A DNA stretch of 58,636 nucleotides from Quadrisphaera granulorum (GTDB lineage: Bacteria > Actinomycetota > Actinomycetes > Actinomycetales > Quadrisphaeraceae), in assembly GCF_003149145.1 (NCBI RefSeq), contig NZ_QGDQ01000029.1, forward strand, positions 1-58,636, given 5' to 3'. Shown here one piece after another: positions 32,042 through 40,247 of the stretch (positions within the stretch are counted from its first letter, which is position 1; every line of letters starts with the position of its first letter). The notes beneath the pieces were generated by a model. It saw only the letters and a list, made by a program, of their open reading frames with translations, was not told the origin of the DNA and searched no databases. The position numbers and the translations under genes are program-made.

Positions 32042-33161
32042 CGGAAGCGGCCTGCGCCAGGCCGAACAGCCGGCGGACCTGGTCGCGGCGGGCACGGAGC
32101 CGGCCGCGGGCCTCGAGAAGCCGGTCCATCGCTTCGGGCCGGCGAGCCTCGGCGGCGCGCAGGGCGGCTACCACCTCGTCGGCGGTGAGACCACGGACGT
32201 CACGGGAGACACCGTCGAGCCCGATGGCCGCGAAGTGGCGCTCGATCTTGTCCGAACCGTCGGTGAGCGACCCGAACGGGACGGCACCCTCGGTGTGCGC
32301 AGCGATCACCACGTGCAGCCGGTCGGACAGGGCGACGGCGGTGCGGCGGTACAGCTCCCGCAGCCGCACCTCCTGCCCCCAGTGGTCTGCGACCTCGGGC
32401 CAGGGCAGCACCTTCGCGTCGAGGTCGGCCGCGAGCTGGTGGGTGCGCTCGTCGTCGACCTGGACCTGGGTGACGGCCCAGATCTCCAGGCCCTCCTCGT
32501 CGGCGTAGCGCCGGACCCCCTCGATCCATCCCGTGCCCGGATAGGGCGGCGGCACGAGGTCGGTCCGCAGGGACACGACGAGGGCGTTGCGCTCTCGGGT
32601 GCGCTGGCGGGAGGCGGTCAGCACCTCGTCGGGTGCGCCCTCGCCGAAGGCGAGGTCGGGCGCGAGCTCACCGCGGCCCATGTACGCGACCGACCTCACG
32701 TCGCGCCACAGGGTGAGGTCGGAGAGCAGGATGGAGGGCTGCATGAGCAGCCTCGGGACGGCGGCGAAGTTGCGGCTGCCCACGCCCGCCCGGACGGCAC
32801 GCCCACCGCGGAGCTTCACCGCAGCCAGCAGCGGGAGCACCACGAGGTGCTCCTTCATGCCCACGATCGTCAGCTGGAGCTCGCCGGGCTTGAAGAGGTA
32901 GCCGATCGGCCCGCGCAGCGCCTCGCGCAGACCCGCTGCGTACCAGCGGGCCAGCGAGCGGTAGGTCACGGCGTCCGGCGGCAGCTGCAGGCCTTCGTCG
33001 TAGCCCTCGGGCGAGTGGCCGACGTACACGTGGAGCGGGGCCCCGGGCACAGCCCACGCCAGGAGCTGGCGACGCAGGATGAGGTCGCCGACGTTCTCGT
33101 ACTGACCCCGGCCGATCGCGAAGATGGCGCGGGCGGGAGCGCGGAGGTCAGGGGCGGTCAT
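32001..33161 (-). CDS. Polysaccharide pyruvyl transferase family protein 3
   Basis: A 386-residue paralogue of pyruvyl transferase 1. It opens RAIFAIGRGQYENVGDLIL and has LHVYVGHSPEGYDEGLQL; the C-terminal SDRLHVVIAAHTEGAVPFG hallmark is intact. The two share the unusual LHVYVG segment and a KLRGGRAV or RLRGGAAV element. Keeping two paralogues in one operon suggests pyruvylation of two different residues. ATG at 33161 overlaps the upstream stop (ATGA). Confidence 0.85.
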   Translation of the reverse strand: MTAPDLRAPARAIFAIGRGQYENVGDLILRRQLLAWAVPGAPLHVYVGHSPEGYDEGLQLPPDAVTYRSLARWYAAGLREALRGPIGYLFKPGELQLTIVGMKEHLVVLPLLAAVKLRGGRAVRAGVGSRNFAAVPRLLMQPSILLSDLTLWRDVRSVAYMGRGELAPDLAFGEGAPDEVLTASRQRTRERNALVVSLRTDLVPPPYPGTGWIEGVRRYADEEGLEIWAVTQVQVDDERTHQLAADLDAKVLPWPEVADHWGQEVRLRELYRRTAVALSDRLHVVIAAHTEGAVPFGSLTDGSDKIERHFAAIGLDGVSRDVRGLTADEVVAALRAAEARRPEAMDRLLEARGRLRARRDQVRRLFGLAQAASGEREHASAGQRGS

Positions 33162-34186
33162 GCGACGGAGTCCTTCGTGGGGTCGGAAAGGTCGATCTCG
33201 CGGTCGGAGAGGTCGATCTGCCTCTGGTCGGCCGCGACGTCGACAGCCTCGCCATGGGTCACGCGCCAGTCGGCGGCACTGCGCACGACGTCTGCGGTGA
33301 GCTGTTCGACCTCCAGGTAGCGGCCCACGGAGAGGCCGTCGAGCAGATGCTCCATGTCGGCCTGGTGGTCGTCCACGTGTTCGCCCCGGTGGGCGCGCCG
33401 CCCGACCATGAGTGGGTGCAGGCCCAGGTCCAGGAGCGTGAGGAGGGTACCCACGCCCGCATGGCTGATCACCACGTCGGCCGCTGAGGCAGCGGCCTCG
33501 AACTCCGCGGAGTTCATCATGGTGTGGACACTGCCAGGAAGGTCGTCTCGGGTGGTCGTCCCCAGCTGCCACACCGTGCGACTGTCGGCCAAGCCCGTGG
33601 CGAGGACAGCATCGACGAGCGCGTCGAAGCGGTACCCCCCGATAGTGCCGAGCGTCACGAACAGGCGAGGGCTCTCCGGCCGTCGCGGGGTGGGCACGGC
33701 GCGGTAGCTCGTCAGCGCGCTGGGATGCGGCTGCCAGCGGCCACGGGCCCATCGCGGGGACTGGGTGTACATGGCCGTGCCGCCTATCGCATGGAGCAGG
33801 CGCCCCGTCATGGACGGTCCGTGGGTGCGGCCCATGCTCTCGATGTACCGGGTCGGGATGCCGCGGACGCGGGCGACGGGCAGGCATGCCAGGGCGATGC
33901 CCGAGCCGGTGCTCACCGCGCCGTCGAACCGCTCCCTGCCGAGGCGAGCGGCGAAGATCAGCATCGCCTGGATCACCGTCAGCACGGCTCGCGGCTTGAT
34001 GTACGGCAGGTAGAGAACATTCCGTCCACGGAGGAGAGTCTCGGATTGCGGCGTCTTGAAAGTTACCCACAGTGATGAAGGGTGAGCCCTCAGCAACGGC
34101 TCGAGGCGAATCAACTCCGCAAGATGACCGCCGGTCGAGGCGATGAGCAGCAACTTCTGGGCTGTCTCGACGGTGTGGCCGTTCAA
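33158..34186 (-). CDS. Fused Alg14/Alg13-type glycosyltransferase, first gene of the EPS operon
   Basis: A 342-residue MurG-like enzyme. The N-terminal half (LLLIASTGGHLAELIRLEP) matches Alg14/PssD/EpsE subunits. The C-terminal half (RLFVTLGTIGGYRFDALVDA, VVISHAGVGTLLTLLDLGL) matches Alg13/PssE/EpsF catalytic subunits. In many bacteria these are two genes; here they are one chain. It probably adds the second sugar to the lipid carrier. The start is a TTG at 34186 with GAGGGGG seven bases upstream. The tail has a repeated charged motif (QIDLSDREIDLSDP). Confidence 0.85.
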   Translation of the reverse strand: MNGHTVETAQKLLLIASTGGHLAELIRLEPLLRAHPSSLWVTFKTPQSETLLRGRNVLYLPYIKPRAVLTVIQAMLIFAARLGRERFDGAVSTGSGIALACLPVARVRGIPTRYIESMGRTHGPSMTGRLLHAIGGTAMYTQSPRWARGRWQPHPSALTSYRAVPTPRRPESPRLFVTLGTIGGYRFDALVDAVLATGLADSRTVWQLGTTTRDDLPGSVHTMMNSAEFEAAASAADVVISHAGVGTLLTLLDLGLHPLMVGRRAHRGEHVDDHQADMEHLLDGLSVGRYLEVEQLTADVVRSAADWRVTHGEAVDVAADQRQIDLSDREIDLSDPTKDSVA

Positions 34187-34236
34187 GCGTCCCCCTCGGT
34201 CAGGATCACCACGGTGACGCGCCGTGACGGAAGCGG

Positions 34237-34242
34237 ACTATA
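34237..34242 (-). promoter_or_regulatory. Candidate -10 box of the EPS operon
   Basis: TATAGT on the minus strand lies about 50 bases before the TTG start of the first EPS gene, in DNA of lower GC. No convincing -35 box was found at 16-18 bases. Confidence 0.35.
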
Positions 34243-34288
34243 GGGGGCAGATCGCAGTTCGGACGAGTTCCACAGTCAGATGTCACTT

Positions 34289-34305
34289 CCTGCACATGTT
34301 GCAGG
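34289..34305. promoter_or_regulatory. Small palindrome upstream of the EPS operon
   Basis: CCTGCA-CATGT-TGCAGG lies about 50 bases upstream of the candidate -10 box in the divergent region between the EPS operon and the mucin-like array. It could be an operator. The remaining intergenic DNA (34187-34524) shows no gene. Confidence 0.3.
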
Positions 34306-34524
34306 CGATTAGCTGCCTCACACGCAACGAAGCGTCACCCGATCGGCGCCCCGGAGCCCACCTCCCCCGTAGGCCGACACGCCCAGATTCGCCAAGATCC
34401 CGCACCAGCGACCTCGCCAGCGGCACGATGGTGTGGCGTCGGGTCTGCCGACGCCCCACCGTTGCCGCACGTCCGCCGCACCACCGCCGGCGCGGCAGGG
34501 CCCAGCGAGCCGTGGAGCACCGGC

Positions 34525-35715
34525 ATGAGGACGTCCGCGCCGCAGCCGGCCGCCATCCGCGCTGCCACCCTCCGGGCGCGCCTCGGCGCAGCCACCGCGC
34601 TGCTCGCCGCGGGAGTGGTCCTTGCCGGGGCACCGGCGCAGGCGGCCCTCGTCCCCGATGGATCGGGGACGACGACGGTGGATCCGTCTGACGCTCCGCC
34701 CGCGGCGGATGTGACGGCTCTCTCCGCACTGGACGCAGCGTTGGGCTCGGCTTCCAGCCCGGCGTCGAGCACCCCGACAGGCACGGCGACGACGGCCACC
34801 CCCGCATCCACCCCGAGTGCCACACCGAGCTCCGCGCCGAGTGACACAGCCACGTCGACGACCTCACCGACCAGCTCGCCCAGCGACACGCCGACACCGA
34901 TGCCGTCAGCGACGCCGACAGGCTCGCCGACGGCGTCGCCCGTGCCGAGCTCGCCGACGGCCTCAGCTTCCGGCCCCGCCGGCCTGCCGCTCTGCACACC
35001 CACCGCGACGCCGAGCACCGCACCCGCCGGCTCGACGACAACGACAACGACGGCGACGGCGACGGCGACGGCCATCGCTACCGCGACGATGGTGCCCGCC
35101 GCGAGCGCCACCCCGTCGGCCCCGACGACCAGCGCAGCCGCCGCCCCTTCGGTCACGCCGGTCAGCGCATCGCCGACGTCGTCGGCCACGTCGCCGGTCG
35201 CGCCGTCGTCGTCCTGCTCTCCCACCACCGCCCCATCTGTTCCCGCCGCCTCCCCCACCGCGCTGGTCCCCGCGCCGACGACGCCGAGCACCGCCGCGCC
35301 GACGCCCTCGACCCGCCCGTCCGCGCACCGGGTCTCCGTGGCGCTGAGCGGCGGGAAGCGCACGTCGACGGCCGGGCGCGGGGTATCGGTGAGCACCGCG
35401 GTCGCGTCCCTGACCACCGCGGGGTCGGCGCAGCCAGCGGTACCGACGTCCCTGCCCACCGCCACGCTGCTGGTAGCGACGGATCCCTCCCTCACCACCG
35501 GCCCCACCGACGAGTCGCTGCTGCTCGGCGCCCCGCCCGTGCCCTCGCCGATGACCGCCGCCGCGCCCGTGACGCCCGTCGCGAGCCAGTCGGTGAGCTG
35601 GCTCGACGACCTCGGGACCTACGGCATGCCGCTGCTGGTCGGCGGTGCGCTGCTGCTGGCGCTCACCGGTCCCTCGGGGATCAGGCACCTGCTGCGCCGC
35701 CGCCGCGCCAGCTGA
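34525..35715 (+). CDS. Mucin-like surface protein 1
   Basis: ATG at 34525 with GGAG eight bases upstream gives 396 residues; the frame is open to 34462. A signal peptide (LGAATALLAAGVVLAGAPAQ) is followed by about 270 residues of almost pure Ala/Ser/Thr/Pro. A less biased segment (about 280-350) comes next, then a C-terminal helix YGMPLLVGGALLLALTG and the tail RHLLRRRRAS. There is no LPXTG motif. The plan is an extended, probably O-glycosylated stalk held in the membrane. It is the first of four such genes in tandem and divergent from the EPS operon. No defined family is recognised. Confidence 0.7.
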   Translation: MRTSAPQPAAIRAATLRARLGAATALLAAGVVLAGAPAQAALVPDGSGTTTVDPSDAPPAADVTALSALDAALGSASSPASSTPTGTATTATPASTPSATPSSAPSDTATSTTSPTSSPSDTPTPMPSATPTGSPTASPVPSSPTASASGPAGLPLCTPTATPSTAPAGSTTTTTTATATATAIATATMVPAASATPSAPTTSAAAAPSVTPVSASPTSSATSPVAPSSSCSPTTAPSVPAASPTALVPAPTTPSTAAPTPSTRPSAHRVSVALSGGKRTSTAGRGVSVSTAVASLTTAGSAQPAVPTSLPTATLLVATDPSLTTGPTDESLLLGAPPVPSPMTAAAPVTPVASQSVSWLDDLGTYGMPLLVGGALLLALTGPSGIRHLLRRRRAS

Positions 35716-35728
35716 CACTCCCCCTCGC

Positions 35729-35741
35729 ACGATCAAGGAAG
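35729..35741 (+). repeat. ACGATCAAGGAAG element, copy 1
   Basis: A 13-base element fourteen bases after the stop of mucin-like gene 1, followed by a weak stem (GCACGA at 35727 with TCGTGC at 35760). Identical copies follow the stops of mucin-like gene 4 and the polyester hydrolase. Confidence 0.55.
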
Positions 35742-35882
35742 CGCGCGACAGACGGCGTGTCGTGCCCTCGCGAAGCGACGAGGAATGTCACAGTCGGTGA
35801 GTTTGCCTGCGCATAGTGATGCAGAACGGGCAGCATGACGGCGACGCGCCGAGGGGCTCGTCGCACGTCGAGAGGACCCGGC

Positions 35883-37217
35883 ATGTCACCCCGCACGGAC
35901 AGCACCACCGCCCCCGAGGACGGAACCCCCACCGTCCGCCGCGGAGCGCTGCGCGCCGCGAGCGTGCTGGGGTTGGTCGGGGTCAGCGTCGTCGCCGCGC
36001 CGATGACGGCCATGGCGACGACGGACACCGCCACCGCCGAGCCCGCCGAGGCTCACGCCTCCGCCGACGCCACGCAGCCCTCGGACGGCTCCTCGCAGGA
36101 GGAGGCGCAGGCCACCGAGCAGGCCGGCTCTACCGATACCTCCGACAGCGGCGGCGACAAGGGCCCGGCAGGCTCCCGCGGCGCACACCGCGCCGACGAC
36201 GGCGACGGGCACACCGAGGGTGACGACCACCACGCCGAGGACCAGGCAGACGACGACGGCGACGAGCACGCCGCCGACACAGCCGCCGATGACTCTGCCG
36301 ACGACGGCGGCCAGGCCGATGACCAGGCAGACGGCGACAGCGACGACGAGACGGCGGAGCAGCCGTCGGAGGGCGCGGAGCCTGTCGTCGTCGTCCCCGA
36401 GCCCTCCGACGACGCCGACCAGCCCTGCGACGACTCACCCGACCACGGCGGGGACAGCGACCAGCCTGCCGAGACGCAGCCGCAGGAGCCCTGGCACGAG
36501 CACCAGGACCACGAGGACGACCACCACGAGAACGCCGAGCCGGCTCCTGTCGCGGAGGTCGCCCCGGCTCCGCCTGCGCCTATCGCCGAGCCCGCGCCCG
36601 TTGCCGAGCCCGCCCCGGTGGCCCCCGTCGCGGTGGAGCCGGTCGTCGTGGCAGCGCCGGTCGTCGTGACGCCGGCCGTGGCTCCCCTGACGGCGCCCGA
36701 GGCGGCAGCGGTGGCCGCTCCCGCCGCCCCGAGCACCGGCACGGCCCCGCAGACCACAGCCAAGGCGACGACGACGAAGAGCGACGACGGCGCGCAGAAG
36801 AGCAGCGGACGCCGCGCCGCCGCCAGCGCGCCCGACTCGGCCAGCACGAGCAAGAGCTCCGCGGGCGCCAAGCACCGCGCCCAGGGGCCGGTCGCGCCTG
36901 TCGCGCAGCTGCTGCCCGCAGCGCCGTCGGACTCCGCCGACGCGATCAGCGGTGGCACCGGCACCTACGTTCAGGGCTCCCCGTCCGTCGGGGCGGCCAC
37001 GGAGGGCGGCGCTGATCTGGACGGGAGCATCGGGACGCGGCTCGGCTCCGTCGATGTCGCCTCAGGTCCGACCACCCTCGGCACCGCGCCCGTCAGCAGC
37101 AACGAGCAGGGCGGAGGCCCCAACACGTGGCTGCTGCCGATGAGCATCGGGCTCGGTCTGGTCGCCGCCCTCGGCGGCGCCGAGGGCGCGTTGCGCAAGC
37201 GCCGCCAGCGCGGCTGA
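35883..37217 (+). CDS. Mucin-like surface protein 2 with acidic/His-rich region
   Basis: ATG at 35883 with GAGAGG upstream gives 444 residues. After the signal peptide (AASVLGLVGVSVVAAPMTAMA) a region of about 150 residues is packed with Asp, Glu and His (for example EGDDHHAEDQADDDGDEH and HEHQDHEDDHHENAEP). Ala/Pro/Val repeats (EPAPVAEVAPAPPAPIAEP) and a Lys/Ser-rich stretch follow. It ends with the helix WLLPMSIGLGLVAALGGAEG and tail LRKRRQRG. The acidic/His part suggests binding of divalent metals such as calcium or zinc, which is inference. No family is recognised. Confidence 0.7.
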   Translation: MSPRTDSTTAPEDGTPTVRRGALRAASVLGLVGVSVVAAPMTAMATTDTATAEPAEAHASADATQPSDGSSQEEAQATEQAGSTDTSDSGGDKGPAGSRGAHRADDGDGHTEGDDHHAEDQADDDGDEHAADTAADDSADDGGQADDQADGDSDDETAEQPSEGAEPVVVVPEPSDDADQPCDDSPDHGGDSDQPAETQPQEPWHEHQDHEDDHHENAEPAPVAEVAPAPPAPIAEPAPVAEPAPVAPVAVEPVVVAAPVVVTPAVAPLTAPEAAAVAAPAAPSTGTAPQTTAKATTTKSDDGAQKSSGRRAAASAPDSASTSKSSAGAKHRAQGPVAPVAQLLPAAPSDSADAISGGTGTYVQGSPSVGAATEGGADLDGSIGTRLGSVDVASGPTTLGTAPVSSNEQGGGPNTWLLPMSIGLGLVAALGGAEGALRKRRQRG

Positions 37218-37341
37218 GCCACGGACCTCACGCCGCCGACTTCACGAACCGGGAGTGATCGGGCATTCTGGCTGGGCGCCACCCCCCTGTGGTGCCCCCC
37301 GGTGCGGGCGCGCACCGAAGGACCTCGGCAGGAGCCCACCC

Positions 37342-37371
37342 GTGCCCGACACCCTCGGACATCCGTGGTGA
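37342..37371 (+). CDS. Nine-codon upstream ORF overlapping mucin-like gene 3
   Basis: GTG at 37342 has a good AGGAG site (37330-37334) at seven bases and encodes VPDTLGHPW. Its TGA stop overlaps the GTG at 37368 that probably starts the next gene, while that GTG has no good ribosome site of its own. This is the layout of a leader peptide that couples translation; it could also be chance. Confidence 0.3.
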   Translation: MPDTLGHPW

Positions 37372-38651
37372 GCGCAGCCACCCGCGGCGCGCGCGCCCTC
37401 GGGGTGCTGGGCCTGACGGGCCTGGGCGTCATCGCCCTCCCCGCGATGAGCCACGCCGACACCGTCGCCGAAGCGGTCGCCTCGAGCAGCCCGGCGGTCG
37501 AGACCTCCGCGGCGCCGGAGACCAGTACGTCGGCTCCAACCGCCGTGGAGTCGGCAGCGGCGCCGGAGTCGCCGACTGCGGCCGAGTCGCCGTCGCCGGC
37601 GGCGTCCTCCAGCGCCAGCGAGCCGGCGGCGAGCGCGTCGCCGTCGTCGTCCAGCTCTGACACGTCGGCGGCACCGTCGTCCGCGGCCCCGACCTCGTCC
37701 CCAGCGACCTCCGAGCCGACCCCGACGCCGACCCCGACCTCCGAGCCCACGGCGACGACGACGCCGACGCCCAGCGCAACGCCTACGGTGACACCCACCG
37801 CGACACCCACTGCGTCCGAAGCGAGCAGCCCGACCAGCAGCCCGGTGGTCACGCCGGAGCCGTCGGCGTCGACCACCTCCGAGCCGGTGAGCTCGCCCGG
37901 TGCGGGCACGGTCTACGGGCCGCCGTCGAGCACTCCGCCGACGCCGGCAGAGTCGTCGAGCCCGTCGAGCCCCTCCGCGACGGCCACGCCGTCCGCCCCG
38001 GCGCCGTCGACGCCGACGTCCCAGCCCGTCTATGGCCCACCGACGTGGACGCCCACGGCCACCCCCAGCGGAGCGCCGACGTGGAGCGCGCCGCCTGCGG
38101 TCTCGCAGCCGCGATGGACGACGGACGGTCAGGACGCGACGCCCTACGCCTCCGCGGACCCGGGTGCGTCGCCATCGGGGAGCGACTCGCCGTTGATCGA
38201 CCTCGTCTCCGCCGGCCCGGCGCTGCCCTCGCCGGACGCCAGCGCGACGTTCGGAGGCTCGGGGCGGCACGTCGACCCCAACGCCCTCGTCGACGCGCTG
38301 CGTGAGGGCGCGCAGCTCCAGCAGGGCAGCGGCAGGCACGTGGCGGAAGCTGGCGACGGCGTTCAGCTGCTGTCCGCTCCCGTCGACGGCGGCGCGCAGC
38401 TGCCGAGCACGGTCCGACTCGGCAGCCTGCACCCCGGCACGTCGCTGGGGTCTGCGAGCGGCGGCAGCGCGGCGGTGCTGAACGTCTCGTCGACGTCCCA
38501 GCGAACGGCGACGGACGGACCCGACGCCGTCCTCCTCTTCACCACGGTGGGGGCGGCGCTCGCCCTGGCCGGCACCGCCCTTGAGACCGCGCGCCGCCAG
38601 CGCGTGCGCGCGGCGGTGGCGCGAGGACGGGGCCGACGCGCCCTGCGGTGA
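37368..38651 (+). CDS. Mucin-like surface protein 3
   Basis: Begun at GTG 37368 it has 427 residues (GTG at 37365 or 37302 are alternatives). A signal peptide (ALGVLGLTGLGVIALPAMSHA) precedes about 240 residues of Ser/Thr/Pro/Ala, with PVYGPPTWTPT and TVYGPPSSTPP repeats. A more ordered region follows, with two GSGRHV motifs (about 280-330). It ends with the helix AVLLFTTVGAALALAGTAL and a long Arg-rich tail. It has the same overall plan as its neighbours but little sequence identity. There is no sorting motif and no recognised family. Confidence 0.68.
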   Translation: MSAATRGARALGVLGLTGLGVIALPAMSHADTVAEAVASSSPAVETSAAPETSTSAPTAVESAAAPESPTAAESPSPAASSSASEPAASASPSSSSSDTSAAPSSAAPTSSPATSEPTPTPTPTSEPTATTTPTPSATPTVTPTATPTASEASSPTSSPVVTPEPSASTTSEPVSSPGAGTVYGPPSSTPPTPAESSSPSSPSATATPSAPAPSTPTSQPVYGPPTWTPTATPSGAPTWSAPPAVSQPRWTTDGQDATPYASADPGASPSGSDSPLIDLVSAGPALPSPDASATFGGSGRHVDPNALVDALREGAQLQQGSGRHVAEAGDGVQLLSAPVDGGAQLPSTVRLGSLHPGTSLGSASGGSAAVLNVSSTSQRTATDGPDAVLLFTTVGAALALAGTALETARRQRVRAAVARGRGRRALR

Positions 38652-38728
38652 TCAGGACGACGACGGACGCCGCGCGCTACCCAGCGGCTCCGGTGACCGT
38701 CGTGACCCTTGTGACCCGAACCGGGTCC

Positions 38729-38749
38729 TTCGTGACGTTCTGTCACGAA
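38729..38749. promoter_or_regulatory. Palindromic operator candidate upstream of mucin-like gene 4
   Basis: TTCGTGAC-GTTCT-GTCACGAA is a perfect 8-base inverted repeat with a 5-base spacer, about 140 bases before the gene start and within a cluster of GTGAC motifs. This suggests a dimeric regulator. The spacing does not match the Crp/GlxR consensus. Confidence 0.45.
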
Positions 38750-38887
38750 TCGCCGCGTGATGACGTCGTCGAGGTCACGTCCGCGTCACGGCGCGCGGGC
38801 TTGACTTTCCTTGGCGCCCTACGACAGCGCACGATGAGCCACGACCCTGCACCGCTCAGAGCGCGGTGCGACGAGAGGAGAGGGACC

Positions 38888-39805
38888 GTGGAGGTCCTGC
38901 ACGAGACCGAACGTCCCACGACCGCGTCGACGAAGCGCGTTCGCGCAGCAGGTGTGGGCGCGCTCGTCGCTGCCGCCGTGCTGCTCGGCCCGGGGACGGC
39001 GGTCGCGGCCACAGCCACGGCCGGGGTGTCCGCCGGATCGACACCCGGAAGCTCCGGCTCGGCCAGCTCTGGCTCGGGGACCGGGCTGGCCGCTGCGGTG
39101 AGCGGCGCTGGCACCAGCACTGGCGCCGGAGGCAGCACCAGCACGACGTCGACGAGCGCACCGGCCGCGACAACAGCACCCCCCACGACGGCGCCCCCCA
39201 CGACTGCACCCCCAACGACCCCGCCTCCGACGGCGACCCCCACGACGACGCCGACGGCCACTCCCACGACACCGCCAACGACGACACCGGCTCCCACGGC
39301 GACGCCTACAGCGACGCCGACGACCCCCGCGGTGACCCCGACGGCGACTGCCACTGTGACTCCGCCGCCGACGACCGCACTGACGACCGCACCGACGAGC
39401 GTTCCGACCAGTGCCGTCCCCGCGCCCGTGGGCACCACGCCGCCGGTCGCCACGCGTGCCCCGCGGACGCCGGCACCGGCCAAGCCGGCGACCTCGTCGT
39501 CGTCCCTGGCGTCGCTGCTCCCGAGCGCGAGCGCGTCGACACAGAGCGTCGTCCCGCTGTCCGACACCGTGACCGTCGACGAGCTCGGGGCCAGCGGCCA
39601 GCTCGCTCAGGCGGCTCCGGTGCTGCCGGACGTCGCTGATGTCGCCGACGGCGTGACGTCACTGGGCGCGGTGGCTCCGCAGTCCTCGCAGCGGTCGCTC
39701 GAGCACGTCGTCGGGCTGGTGGCGCCGCTGCTGGTCGGCGGGGCGCTGCTCGCGGGGGTGCTCGGGCTGTCGGCGCAGGAGCGCCGCCGCCGGCGCGCTC
39801 GCTGA
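38888..39805 (+). CDS. Mucin-like surface protein 4
   Basis: GTG at 38888 behind a GAGGAGAGGG ribosome site gives 305 residues; the frame is open to 38648. A signal peptide (GVGALVAAAVLLGPGTAVAA) is followed by Gly/Ser then a long Thr/Pro tract with TTAPPTTAPPTTAPP repeats. An ordered segment (about 210-270) comes next, then the helix VVGLVAPLLVGGALLAGVLG and tail ERRRRRAR. The PLLVGGALL helix core is identical to that of mucin-like protein 1, the best evidence that the set shares ancestry. Confidence 0.7.
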   Translation: MEVLHETERPTTASTKRVRAAGVGALVAAAVLLGPGTAVAATATAGVSAGSTPGSSGSASSGSGTGLAAAVSGAGTSTGAGGSTSTTSTSAPAATTAPPTTAPPTTAPPTTPPPTATPTTTPTATPTTPPTTTPAPTATPTATPTTPAVTPTATATVTPPPTTALTTAPTSVPTSAVPAPVGTTPPVATRAPRTPAPAKPATSSSSLASLLPSASASTQSVVPLSDTVTVDELGASGQLAQAAPVLPDVADVADGVTSLGAVAPQSSQRSLEHVVGLVAPLLVGGALLAGVLGLSAQERRRRRAR

Positions 39806-39818
39806 CCCCTCACCCGCG

Positions 39819-39831
39819 ACGATCAAGGAAG
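39819..39831 (+). repeat. ACGATCAAGGAAG element, copy 2
   Basis: Thirteen bases after the stop of mucin-like gene 4. Its last bases form the 5' arm of the following hairpin. The core ACGATCAAG recurs at 39868. Confidence 0.55.
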
Positions 39832-39859
39832 CTCTGCACGCCCAGCGTGCAGAGCTTCC
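39827..39859 (+). terminator. Terminator of mucin-like gene 4
   Basis: Perfect 15-base arms (GGAAGCTCTGCACGC and its complement) around a CCA loop, followed by CCTTTGT. It lies 21 bases after the stop codon. Confidence 0.75.
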
Positions 39860-40041
39860 CCTTTGTCACGATCAAGCGCCTCCGCGCCATCTACCGGCGC
39901 CGATCGGGCGAGAGGAGCCTGCTCGCGGACTGCCCTGGGGACGCTTCGCCCCGGTGGGGGCGCTGAGGCCCGCCTCCAGGCCCTCCGACCGGGCACGAGC
40001 GTCCCCACCGGGCACCAACGTCCCGGGATGCCGCGCACAGA

Positions 40042-40057
40042 GTCCGTGATCACGGAC
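40042..40057. repeat. 16-bp perfect palindrome in a gene-poor stretch
   Basis: GTCCGTGATCACGGAC lies in the 39860-40247 stretch. I see no gene in that stretch. A related ATGATCACGG occurs 22 bases later. It may be an operator or a relic repeat. Confidence 0.45.
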
Positions 40058-40247
40058 GGCGAGGTGGCCAACCGCCCATGATCACGGAGGGGTTACCAGC
40101 CCTCGCGGGCTCATGCCTGCATGGTGGGCCGACGGCTCCGGGTCCGCGAACAGACGACGCTGTCTGCGCGCGGGCCGGGAGCCGCCGGAGAGCGCCGGAG
40201 GAAGGCGCCAGCAGGCCGCCAACCTCTCGGCGGCGGTCCCGGGCAGA

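Noticed and set aside
38729-38749. Crp/GlxR site
   Set aside because: The half-sites are GTGAC/GTCAC, but the spacing is seven bases between TGA and TCA rather than the six of the consensus.
34335-39567. Long antisense frames across the mucin-like genes
   Set aside because: Low-complexity GC-rich DNA keeps several frames open; the antisense products lack signal peptides, ribosome sites and ordered segments.
34525-39805. Sortase substrates
   Set aside because: All four C-termini have helix plus Arg tail but none has LPXTG or a close variant, and no sortase gene is in the window.
39823-40071. 82-codon minus-strand ORF after mucin-like gene 4
   Set aside because: It runs through the terminator hairpin and a palindrome and has no ribosome site or domain.
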